The notes below the pieces were generated by a model. It saw only the letters and a program-made list of their open reading frames with translations. It was not told the DNA's origin and did no database searches. Source: an uncultured Lachnospiraceae bacterium (GTDB lineage: Bacteria > Bacillota > Clostridia > Lachnospirales > Lachnospiraceae). From it: a stretch of 16,870 nucleotides of DNA. The stretch covers positions 1-16,870 of the forward strand of contig CACZOS010000368.1 of the NCBI GenBank assembly GCA_902782815.1, given 5' to 3'. Positions 7,247 through 13,219 of the stretch are shown here, one piece after another (the first letter of the stretch is position 1; every line of letters begins with the position of its first letter). The position numbers and the translations under genes were made by a program.

Positions 7247-7259
7247 GTAACTACATAAG
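7232..7259. promoter_or_regulatory. Candidate operator: 8-bp dyad around the -10 box
   Basis: CTTATGTA (7232-7239) and TACATAAG (7252-7259) are exact reverse complements separated by 12 bases that contain the -10 box. Centre-to-centre spacing of the arms is 20 bases, about two helical turns, as expected for a protein dimer bound on one face. Binding there would block RNA polymerase, so autoregulation by the adjacent regulator is a reasonable inference. The bound protein is not known from the sequence. Confidence 0.45.
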
Positions 7260-7314
7260 ATAGTGTATACGAAACACCAGTGCATTGTTTTTTTATAGAG
7301 ATAGGAGAAGTACT

Positions 7315-8403
7315 ATGATTTCGAATCAGATTTTACAGGATACCATCGACGGAATCAAGGCCATTACCAGGATTGATCTCTGTGTGATGGATACGGAGGG
7401 CAAGCCCCTGGCCTCTACACTGAACGCGGTGGAGGAGTACAGGGAGGCGGTCCTGGTTTTCGCGGATTCCCTGGCGGAGAGCCAGGCCCTGCAGGGCTAT
7501 CAGTTTTTCAAAGTTTTTGACGATAACCAGCTGGAGTACATCGTTCTGGTCAAGGGGGAGACGGATGATGTGTATATGGTGGGAAAGATGGCGACTTTCC
7601 AGATCCAGAATCTTCTGGTAGCTTATAAGGAGAGATTTGACAAAGATAATTTTATCAAGAATCTTCTTCTGGATAATCTTCTCCTGGTGGATATCTACAA
7701 CCGGGCCAAGAAACTTCATATCGAGACAGATGCCAAACGCTGCGTTTTCATCATAGAGGCCCAGTCGGAGAAGGATAATAATGCCTTCTCCATAATCCGC
7801 GGAATCTTTTCTTCCAAATCCAAGGATTTTATCACCGCTGTGGATGAGAAAAATATCATTCTGGTGAAGGAAGTGAAACCCGGAGAAAAATATGCAGACC
7901 TGGACAAAACCGCCGGTGTGATCGTGGATATGCTTAACACCGAGGCCATGTCGAAGGTTCATGTGGCCTATGGGACCATCGTAAATGAGATCAGGGATGT
8001 TTCCCGTTCCTACAAGGAGGCCAAAATGGCCATGGATGTGGGCAAGATCTTTTTCCAGGACAGTAATGTCGTGGCTTACAACCGGCTGGGAATCGGACGT
8101 CTGATCTATCAGCTCCCTCTGCCTCTGTGCAAGATGTTTATCAAGGAGATCTTTGAGGGCAGGTCTCCGGATGAGTTTGATGATGAGACGCTGACCACCA
8201 TTAATAAATTTTTCGAGAACAGCCTCAATGTTTCGGAAACTTCCAGACAGCTTTACATTCACAGGAACACTCTGGTCTACCGTCTGGACAAGCTTCAGAA
8301 AAGCACAAATCTTGACCTGAGGGTATTTGAGGATGCCATCACTTTCAAGATTGCCCTTATGGTAGTTAAATATATGAAATATATGGAAAGCATCGAATAT
8401 TAG
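7315..8403 (+). CDS. CdaR/PucR-type transcriptional regulator
   Basis: A 362-residue cytoplasmic regulator. The N-terminal third (about 1-105) resembles the putative sugar-diacid recognition region of CdaR-type proteins: ILQDTIDGIKAITRIDLCVM, then DTEGKPLAST. The middle (about 140-280) looks like the GGDEF-related module of this family (VHVAYGTIVNEIRDVSRSYK followed by EAKMAM). The C-terminus is the PucR-type helix-turn-helix (about 304-350: NVSETSRQLYIHRNTLVYRL, then DKLQKSTNLDLRVFEDA). AGGAGAAG at 7303-7310 fixes the ATG at 7315; a TTG at 7285 is in frame but has no ribosome binding site. The gene stands alone between a terminator and a hairpin, under its own promoter with a dyad at the -10 box, consistent with self-regulation. 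The ligand and target genes are unknown; the neighbouring genes do not suggest sugar-diacid use. Confidence 0.85.
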   Translation: MISNQILQDTIDGIKAITRIDLCVMDTEGKPLASTLNAVEEYREAVLVFADSLAESQALQGYQFFKVFDDNQLEYIVLVKGETDDVYMVGKMATFQIQNLLVAYKERFDKDNFIKNLLLDNLLLVDIYNRAKKLHIETDAKRCVFIIEAQSEKDNNAFSIIRGIFSSKSKDFITAVDEKNIILVKEVKPGEKYADLDKTAGVIVDMLNTEAMSKVHVAYGTIVNEIRDVSRSYKEAKMAMDVGKIFFQDSNVVAYNRLGIGRLIYQLPLPLCKMFIKEIFEGRSPDEFDDETLTTINKFFENSLNVSETSRQLYIHRNTLVYRLDKLQKSTNLDLRVFEDAITFKIALMVVKYMKYMESIEY

Positions 8404-8447
8404 ACAGATGTCCTTTCTCAGCTTCTCATATTTCCACTGTTGATTTC

Positions 8448-8484
8448 AAGGTCTGCTGCCCTATGTTTTGTGTAAGCAGACCTT
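8448..8484 (+). terminator. Hairpin after the regulator gene, probable weak terminator
   Basis: AAGGTCTGCT (8448-8457) pairs perfectly with AGCAGACCTT (8475-8484) across a 17-base loop. The following bases are T-rich but broken (TCTTGT). It lies 45 bases after the regulator stop and before the peptidase gene, so it most likely ends the regulator transcript, perhaps incompletely. Confidence 0.5.
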
Positions 8485-8504
8485 TCTTGTATATCATTAC
8501 ACCG

Positions 8505-8510
8505 TATACT
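8505..8510 (+). promoter_or_regulatory. Possible -10 box for the S41 peptidase gene
   Basis: TATACT stands 64 bases before the peptidase start and just after the hairpin. The matching -35 region is poor (TTTCTT at 16 bases), so this is only a weak promoter candidate. The rest of the 170-base gap shows nothing else recognisable. Confidence 0.3.
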
Positions 8511-8560
8511 TCCGACACCGCCCGGGTCCTTCCCGGTTCGGGACTCACGCCGGTTACACA

Positions 8561-8567
8561 GGAGGGG
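8561..8567 (+). promoter_or_regulatory. Ribosome binding site that decides the S41 peptidase start
   Basis: GGAGGGG, preceded by A, lies 6 bases before the ATG at 8574. The same frame is open back to an ATG at 8463, but that start would lie within the hairpin and its 37 extra residues do not resemble family N-termini. Confidence 0.8.
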
Positions 8568-8573
8568 CATCCC

Positions 8574-9875
8574 ATGCTAAACGATCAGAATTTTCCGGAA
8601 AACCTTCCGGAAGGAACCAATGAACATATAGAAAACAAACATTACCTTTCTCCTCGCAGGGAGAAAGGATCCGGGAGGAAGAGAGGGGTTCCCCTGATTC
8701 TGACCGTAATTCTCGGACTGGTCCTTTTCACTGCGGGGGCTGTCTTCGGAGGGATGTTCTTCAGCAGGGCCATGAGCAGGGCATCAGGCCTGGATCAGGA
8801 CGGGATCATGGGCAAGCTGTCCACCCTGCAGCTGATCGTGGATAATTATTTCCTGGATAAATACGATCAGAAGGACCTGGAGGAAGGTATCTATTCCGGC
8901 TTTATGGGCGGTCTGCATGATCCCTATTCCACCTATTATACTGCGGAAGAATATAAGCAGATGCTTGACGAGGATGCAGGGGAATATCAGGGGATCGGTG
9001 TCACCGTCACCAAAAACACGGACAATAATTATACCGAAATCCTGTCGGTAAATAAGGGAGATCCGGCTTATAATGCCGGGATTCTGGCCGGAGACTTCAT
9101 CGTTCAGGTCAACGGACAGGACACCTCCGCCATGAGCCTGACCGAGGTGGTCACAGAGATCAAGACCTCCGATGATCCCGTGGTGCTGCTCATCTACAGG
9201 GACGGAAAGGAGATGGAAATCTCTGTGGAGAAGAGTACTATCTCCATCAACAGCGTCAGCTATGAGATGAGGGAAAACCATGTGGGTTATATCGCTGTCA
9301 GTCAGTTTATCGACAACACTGATGAACAGTTCCGGGATGCTCTGAACCAGCTTGAAACCCAGGGCATGAAAGGGCTTATTCTTGATCTTCGGGATAACGG
9401 AGGAGGGTTGTTGAGCGCCTGCGTAAATATGGTGTCACAGATCATTCCCGAGGACGACCTGATCGTTTATACACAGGATAAGGATAATAATCGCCAGGAT
9501 TACAATAGTAATTCAGCGGAAACTTTTGACTATCCCATCGTCATCCTGGTCAATTCCAACACGGCCAGTGCCTCGGAGATCATGACGGGATGTCTGAAAG
9601 ACTATGGGCTGGCTACGGTGGTCGGATCCAAAACCTACGGAAAAGGGATCGTTCAGTCTATTCTTCCGTTAAATGACGGTTCCGCGGTTAAGCTTACTGT
9701 CTCTGCCTACTATACACCCAAGGGGCTGAATATTCATAAAAAAGGTATTGAGCCTGACGTGCTGATGGAAATGACTGCGGAGGAATGGAAAGAGGTCCGC
9801 GAGGATCCGGATAAGGATCCTCAGATCAGGAGAGCGGAAGAGATTCTACTGGATGCCGAGACGGACCAGAAATGA
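8574..9875 (+). CDS. C-terminal processing peptidase, S41 family, membrane-anchored
   Basis: S41 peptidases of the CtpA/CtpB type cut exported proteins near their C-termini with a Ser-Lys dyad. The 433-residue product has a polar N-terminus, a basic stretch and one membrane segment (about 39-62), placing the enzyme outside the cell. An N-terminal helical region (about 78-130, with GFMGGLHDPYSTYYTAEEY) is followed by a PDZ domain (about 137-222, with GIGVTV and AYNAGILAGDFIVQVNGQ). The peptidase core has VGYIAVSQF, LILDLRDNGGG (268-278), NTASASE with Ser332 as nucleophile, and KTYGKG with Lys357 as base, 25 residues apart as in the family. GLNIHKKGIEPDV closes the core. It appears complete and active. 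Its last 30 bases overlap the convergent DUF5721-like gene. The substrate is unknown. Confidence 0.94.
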   Translation: MLNDQNFPENLPEGTNEHIENKHYLSPRREKGSGRKRGVPLILTVILGLVLFTAGAVFGGMFFSRAMSRASGLDQDGIMGKLSTLQLIVDNYFLDKYDQKDLEEGIYSGFMGGLHDPYSTYYTAEEYKQMLDEDAGEYQGIGVTVTKNTDNNYTEILSVNKGDPAYNAGILAGDFIVQVNGQDTSAMSLTEVVTEIKTSDDPVVLLIYRDGKEMEISVEKSTISINSVSYEMRENHVGYIAVSQFIDNTDEQFRDALNQLETQGMKGLILDLRDNGGGLLSACVNMVSQIIPEDDLIVYTQDKDNNRQDYNSNSAETFDYPIVILVNSNTASASEIMTGCLKDYGLATVVGSKTYGKGIVQSILPLNDGSAVKLTVSAYYTPKGLNIHKKGIEPDVLMEMTAEEWKEVREDPDKDPQIRRAEEILLDAETDQK

Positions 9876-10328
9876 ACGGATATAATCATCAAAAGCATGT
9901 TCCACCCGTTTATCCAGTGTGAAAACCCGGTAGGATATACCGGTAGTCAGGGTAAGATGAGCGGGATCATAGAGAATATTGAGGTACATCCCGTCGATAT
10001 CTTCCCGCCGGAGGGAAGCGCCGCTTTTCTCCAGAAAAGCCGGGATGAAACTGTCAGGGACCGCAAGGATGATCTTGCAGCCCAGTGGCAGACGACTGCC
10101 TTTGATCAGGGAGAAAAGCCTGGGCCTTGTCTCTTTCCAGTAACTGTACTGGCGGGTCAGACCCTGCCGGATATCCTCATCAAAGAACTCTCTGTTGAGA
10201 TGTCCGTCGATATGGTAGGATATGCCCATTTTGACGGCAGCCTCGACCAGATAAAAACGGTCGAAGGAATCTCCGGTAAGAAGATGGGACATGAAGCTTT
10301 TAACGTCATTTACAGTCATGGAAAGCAT
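9846..10328 (-). CDS. DUF5721-like protein of unknown function
   Basis: A 160-residue protein that I recognise as resembling DUF5721, a family of unknown function from Lachnospiraceae and relatives. Its order is MTVNDVKSFMSHLLTGDSFD near the N-terminus, FYLVEAAVKM, HIDGHLNREFF, SYWKETRPRLFSLIKGSRLP, then DIDGMYLNILYDPAHLTLTT and a final FTLDKRVEHAFDDYIRSFL. It has no signal peptide, no membrane segment and no cysteine-based metal motif. The start at 10328 is set by AAGGGAGGA reading toward it with 4 bases of spacing; upstream in-frame ATG codons have none. It is the only minus-strand gene, divergent from the M18 peptidase and convergent with the S41 peptidase, whose end it overlaps by 30 bases. 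The opposite-strand frame across the region lacks a ribosome binding site and family resemblance. Confidence 0.8.
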   Translation of the reverse strand: MLSMTVNDVKSFMSHLLTGDSFDRFYLVEAAVKMGISYHIDGHLNREFFDEDIRQGLTRQYSYWKETRPRLFSLIKGSRLPLGCKIILAVPDSFIPAFLEKSGASLRREDIDGMYLNILYDPAHLTLTTGISYRVFTLDKRVEHAFDDYIRSFLVRLGIQ

Positions 10329-10351
10329 GGTATCCTCCCTTGTGAAAAGGC

Positions 10352-10376
10352 GGATCTTCCTTCTGGGGAAGGATCC
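10352..10376 (-). other. Possible leader hairpin of the DUF5721-like gene
   Basis: GGATCTTCC (10352-10360) and GGAAGGATCC (10367-10376) are reverse complements apart from one bulged base, with a 6-base loop. On the minus strand it would fall in the 5' leader, about 25 bases before the start. No T-run follows. It may stabilise or modulate the message; the role is unproven. Confidence 0.3.
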
Positions 10377-10399
10377 CGGAAACATGTATCTTGAGATAA

Positions 10400-10405
10400 A
10401 TCATA
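10400..10405 (-). promoter_or_regulatory. Candidate extended -10 box for the DUF5721-like gene
   Basis: Read on the minus strand, TGC TATGAT gives an extended -10 box about 72 bases before the start codon. The -35 region is weak (TTTCTT). The 104-base divergent gap shows no convincing promoter in the plus direction for the M18 peptidase. Confidence 0.4.
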
Positions 10406-10432
10406 GCACAATCATCGGAAAGAAGAAAGAAA

Positions 10433-11698
10433 ATGTTATTTGACTGTCTGAAAAGAGGGACCGCGCCGGACCGTGTGGTTGCCTTTGCCAAAGAATACCT
10501 CCTGGATCACGGATTTCAGGAAATCTATTATAATAAACTGTTTTACCCCATCCATGGGGGAAGGTATTTTATCTCCCCCTTCCCGGATGTCCTCTTTGCC
10601 TTTACCGCCGGCGCGAAGAGCAGGCATTTTCAGTCGATGCGTATGGCCTTTGCCCATGTGGATCAGCCCTGTTTCAGGATCAAAGGCAAGGCAGACCGGG
10701 AAAGCCTGGGATGCGGGCAGCTGAATGTGGAGATTTACGGCGGAATGACGGAACATACCTGGTTTGACCGGCCTCTGGGCATTGCAGGTCTTGTGGCCCT
10801 GAAGGGGGAGGATGTCTTCTCTCCCCGGATGGTATCCTATGACAGTGAGCGTCCTGTGGCCATCATCCCCGGGGTGGCCATCCACATGAAAAGGGAGATG
10901 AATGAGGGCTGGAAGATAGACAGACAGAAGGAACTGCTCCCTGTGCTGGGTCTGGAAAAACAGTGGACCGAGGGGAGTTTTCTGGCCTTTCTGGGAGGGG
11001 AACTGGGAGAGGATCCCTCCGAGATCTTAAGTTACGATCTCTGCCTCTACAATGCGGAAGAACCCAGGTATGTGGGAATCCGTGACGAACTGATCGTTTC
11101 TCCGCGTCTGGACAACCTGGCCTCTGTCAGCATCCTTCTGGAGGCCATCACCGAATCTGACCGGGAGGACGGCCTGAATTTCATCGGCATGTTCAACCAT
11201 GAAGAGGTGGGCAGCGGTTCCAGGTCGGGAGCTTCTTCTTCCCTCCTCTGGCTTGTCCTGCAGCAGATTTTTCACGCCTTTACCTACACGGATGACATGC
11301 TCAGGGCTTCCCTTGCAGACAGCATCTATCTCTCCCTGGACGGTGCACATGCCGCTCACCCCAACTATCCCGAGTGCTCGGATATTACCACCCGGGTGAT
11401 CATGGGTGAAGGTGCCGTGCTCAAGACCAGCAGTACATGCAAATATGCCTCCGACAGCCGGATGAAAGCCATTGTTACCGGTCTGGCGGACAAATACGGT
11501 ATCCTGATCCAGGAATTTGCCGACCGGAACACCATAAGAGGCGGCTACACCATCGGTTCCATGGTCGGGGCACAGATTCCCATGTACGGCTGTGATCTGG
11601 GAGTGCCCATGTGGGCCATGCACTCCGCCCAGGAAACTATTTCGGGAAAGGATTATGACAGCCTTTGTCAGCTGGTCACGGCTTTCTTCAATGACTAG
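10433..11698 (+). CDS. M18 family aminopeptidase (aspartyl aminopeptidase type)
   Basis: M18 enzymes are cytosolic dodecameric di-zinc aminopeptidases, usually preferring N-terminal Asp or Glu. The 421-residue product has the family's length. The metal and catalytic residues are visible: His75 in AFAHVDQP, Asp227 in VSPRLDNLAS, Glu257 and Glu258 in FNHEEVGSGS, Asp303 in SLDGAHAAHP, and His397 in WAMHSAQE. Other family segments are LGCGQLNVEIYGGM, TWFDRPLGIAG, IPGVAIHMKREMNEG, and RNTIRGGYTIGSMVGAQIP. The start at 10433 has only a weak purine-rich ribosome binding site (GAAAGAAGAAAGAAA), so translation may be modest, but no better in-frame start exists near the family N-terminus. RNase HI follows 30 bases after the stop, suggesting co-transcription. 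Exact substrate preference is inferred from family. Confidence 0.94.
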   Translation: MLFDCLKRGTAPDRVVAFAKEYLLDHGFQEIYYNKLFYPIHGGRYFISPFPDVLFAFTAGAKSRHFQSMRMAFAHVDQPCFRIKGKADRESLGCGQLNVEIYGGMTEHTWFDRPLGIAGLVALKGEDVFSPRMVSYDSERPVAIIPGVAIHMKREMNEGWKIDRQKELLPVLGLEKQWTEGSFLAFLGGELGEDPSEILSYDLCLYNAEEPRYVGIRDELIVSPRLDNLASVSILLEAITESDREDGLNFIGMFNHEEVGSGSRSGASSSLLWLVLQQIFHAFTYTDDMLRASLADSIYLSLDGAHAAHPNYPECSDITTRVIMGEGAVLKTSSTCKYASDSRMKAIVTGLADKYGILIQEFADRNTIRGGYTIGSMVGAQIPMYGCDLGVPMWAMHSAQETISGKDYDSLCQLVTAFFND

Positions 11699-11718
11699 AG
11701 GCTGTTTATGGATATGAT

Positions 11719-11724
11719 GAGGAG
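11719..11724 (+). promoter_or_regulatory. Ribosome binding site that decides the RNase HI start
   Basis: GAGGAG lies 4 bases before the ATG at 11729, the same short spacing used by galE and the LCP-like gene here. In-frame ATGs at 11708, 11714 and 11717 are further upstream; the one at 11708 has only a GAGG near 11698. Starting at 11729 gives [11 protein letters not shown], close to the usual RNase HI N-terminus. Confidence 0.7.
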
Positions 11725-11728
11725 TGAT

Positions 11729-12211
11729 ATGTTGAAGGTGACGATCTATACGGACGGGTCCGCCCGGGGAAATCCCGAAGGCCCCGGAGGCTACGGGACT
11801 GTCCTTTTATACACTGACGGCAAGGGTGTATGTCATCGGAGAGAATTCTCCGGAGGCTTCCGGAAAACCACCAATAACCGTATGGAACTCATGGCTGCCA
11901 TCGTCGGTCTGGAGGCCCTGATCCGTCCCTGTCAGGTGGACCTCTATTCCGATTCCCAGTATCTTGTCAGGGCATTTACCGAGAACTGGATCGGGAACTG
12001 GATAAAAAAGGGCTGGAAGAGGGGAAAAAATGAACCGGTTAAGAACGTGGATCTGTGGAAGCGTCTGCTGGCCGCAAAAGAAAACCACCAGGTACGTTTT
12101 ATCTGGGTCAAGGGCCATGCCGGCAATCCGGAGAACGAAAGGTGTGACACCCTTGCGGTGGAGGCCGCTTCGGGGGAGGATCTCCCAGAGGATCCGGGTC
12201 TTGACTGCTGA
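11729..12211 (+). CDS. rnhA: Ribonuclease HI
   Basis: RNase HI cuts the RNA strand of RNA-DNA hybrids with two magnesium ions, clearing R-loops and primers. The 160-residue product is close to E. coli RNase HI (155). All four carboxylates are present: Asp9 in [10 protein letters not shown], Glu53 in NNRMELMAA, Asp75 in LYSDSQYLV and Asp140 in NERCDTLA. The flexible-loop His130 of [11 protein letters not shown] is exactly 10 residues before Asp140, as in E. coli. The basic handle region [16 protein letters not shown] (91-106) for hybrid binding is also kept. The glycine loop reads NPEGPGG, one residue longer than the E. coli NPGPGG. It follows the M18 peptidase by 30 bases. A run of eight T's after the gene has no stem before it, so termination there is uncertain. 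Confidence 0.95.
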   Translation: MLKVTIYTDGSARGNPEGPGGYGTVLLYTDGKGVCHRREFSGGFRKTTNNRMELMAAIVGLEALIRPCQVDLYSDSQYLVRAFTENWIGNWIKKGWKRGKNEPVKNVDLWKRLLAAKENHQVRFIWVKGHAGNPENERCDTLAVEAASGEDLPEDPGLDC

Positions 12212-12264
12212 ATTATCCATGTTTTTTTTCGGCCATAAAATCGGCATACAGATTTCCATATTTT

Positions 12265-12293
12265 TTGCATCTTATGGTGAAATGTGGTATAAT
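12265..12293 (+). promoter_or_regulatory. Strong sigma-A-type promoter with extended -10 for the alarmone synthetase
   Basis: TTGCAT (12265-12270) and a perfect TATAAT (12288-12293) are 17 bases apart, with TG one base before the -10 box. The expected transcription start is near 12300, leaving a leader of about 45 bases. It is the best promoter by consensus in the window and makes this gene independent of rnhA. Confidence 0.85.
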
Positions 12294-12345
12294 AAAAGCG
12301 CAAAGCTAATGAGGCTTCTATTACTCCGACATGGGGGGTGTTTCT

Positions 12346-13149
12346 ATGGAGATACAACTTTGGAGAGAGTTTCTGGCCCCGTACCGGTTGGCAGTTGATG
12401 AACTGGTCATCAAGTTTCGGCACATCAAGGAAGAGTTTGATATACAGGGAATGTACTCCCCTATCGATACTGTAGAAGGGAGAGTCAAGACCATCGAGAG
12501 TATTCTGGATAAACTTCAGAAGAAAGATATTTCCATGAATGACATGGAGGAGAAAGTTGAAGATATAGCCGGGATTCGGGTGACCTGTCAGTTTGTGGAG
12601 GATATTGACAAGGTTGTTGAGCTGATCAGGGAGCGCCAGGATATGAAGATCCAGTTGGAGAAAGACTATATCCGTCATATAAAAGAAAGCGGGTATCGCA
12701 GTTACCATCTGATCATCTCTTATACGGTGCATACCGTCAAGGGTCCCAAGACCCTGCCTGCAGAGATTCAGATCCGTACTATGGGGATGAATTTCTGGGC
12801 AACCATTGAGCATTCGCTGCAGTATAAATATAAGGGCAGTATTCCTGAACAGGTTCAGCAGAAGCTGAGCAATGCCTCCGCCGCAATCGACAGCATTGAT
12901 CATGCCATGTCCGAAGTGCGTGACGAGATCATGGATGCGCAGGTCTATCATCAGAGAAAAGAAAACACGGTTAAGGATATCCTCAGTAATATCCAGAATC
13001 TTTACAAGGTGGCCAACCGCAGGGAGGTCAATAAGATTCAGGATGAGTTCTATCGTGTTTATCTGTCGGATGATCTGGCCAAACTGCAGCATTTCTCAAA
13101 GCAGCTTGATATTATTTCCGAGGGGTATCGGACCCAGAGTCTGAATTGA
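12346..13149 (+). CDS. Small alarmone synthetase (GTP pyrophosphokinase, RelQ/YjbM-like)
   Basis: Single-domain synthetases transfer pyrophosphate from ATP to GDP or GTP, making (p)ppGpp in the cytoplasm. The 267-residue product lacks the HD hydrolase, TGS and ACT domains of long Rel enzymes. Synthetase motifs are seen in order: the segment around DTVEGRVKTIESILDKL (41-57), EDIAGIRVTCQFVEDI (72-87), GYRSYHLII (116-124), and the catalytic EIQIRTMGMNFWATIEHSLQ with Glu140. The C-terminal third is helical and charged, as in RelQ tetramers. The ATG at 12346 is chosen because GGGGGGTG (12333-12340) sits at the right distance; the ATG at 12331 would overlap that site. It has its own strong promoter and a hairpin after its stop. 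Without a hydrolase domain it needs a separate (p)ppGpp hydrolase elsewhere in the genome. Confidence 0.93.
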   Translation: MEIQLWREFLAPYRLAVDELVIKFRHIKEEFDIQGMYSPIDTVEGRVKTIESILDKLQKKDISMNDMEEKVEDIAGIRVTCQFVEDIDKVVELIRERQDMKIQLEKDYIRHIKESGYRSYHLIISYTVHTVKGPKTLPAEIQIRTMGMNFWATIEHSLQYKYKGSIPEQVQQKLSNASAAIDSIDHAMSEVRDEIMDAQVYHQRKENTVKDILSNIQNLYKVANRREVNKIQDEFYRVYLSDDLAKLQHFSKQLDIISEGYRTQSLN

Positions 13150-13172
13150 TCCTTCGGGGAACTGACGAAAAC

Positions 13173-13203
13173 AAGGGTTGTCGTATTTTTGACGGCGACC
13201 CTT
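13173..13203 (+). terminator. Stable hairpin between alarmone synthetase and ygiQ, possible terminator
   Basis: AAGGGTTGTCG (13173-13183) pairs with CGGCGACCCTT (13193-13203) over 11 positions. Two of these are G-U pairs that form only in plus-strand RNA, so the hairpin belongs to the plus transcript. The loop is 9 bases. The tail TAATCTT is poor in T, so it may terminate weakly, protect an RNA end, or set the ratio between the two genes. The next start is only 16 bases further on. Confidence 0.45.
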
Positions 13204-13219
13204 TAATCTTGGAGTGGAG

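Noticed and set aside
7285..7314. TTG start for the CdaR-like regulator
   Set aside because: No ribosome binding site precedes it; ATG 7315 has AGGAGAAG at good spacing.
8463..8573. Longer start for the S41 peptidase at 8463
   Set aside because: The extra 37 residues overlap a hairpin and lack a ribosome binding site, whereas ATG 8574 has GGAGGGG.
9897..10394. A 165-codon plus-strand frame opposite the DUF5721-like gene
   Set aside because: It has no ribosome binding site and no family resemblance, while the minus-strand gene has both.
12222..12229. Run of eight T's after rnhA as a terminator
   Set aside because: No convincing stem lies directly before it.
11944..13092. A 382-codon minus-strand frame across rnhA and the alarmone synthetase
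   Set aside because: It crosses two well-supported plus-strand genes and the strong promoter between them, and its product has no recognisable domain.
13178..13207. Promoter-like TTGTCG-18-TTTAAT before ygiQ
   Set aside because: It would start transcription near 13214, inside or after the ribosome binding site of ygiQ, so it could not give a usable leader.
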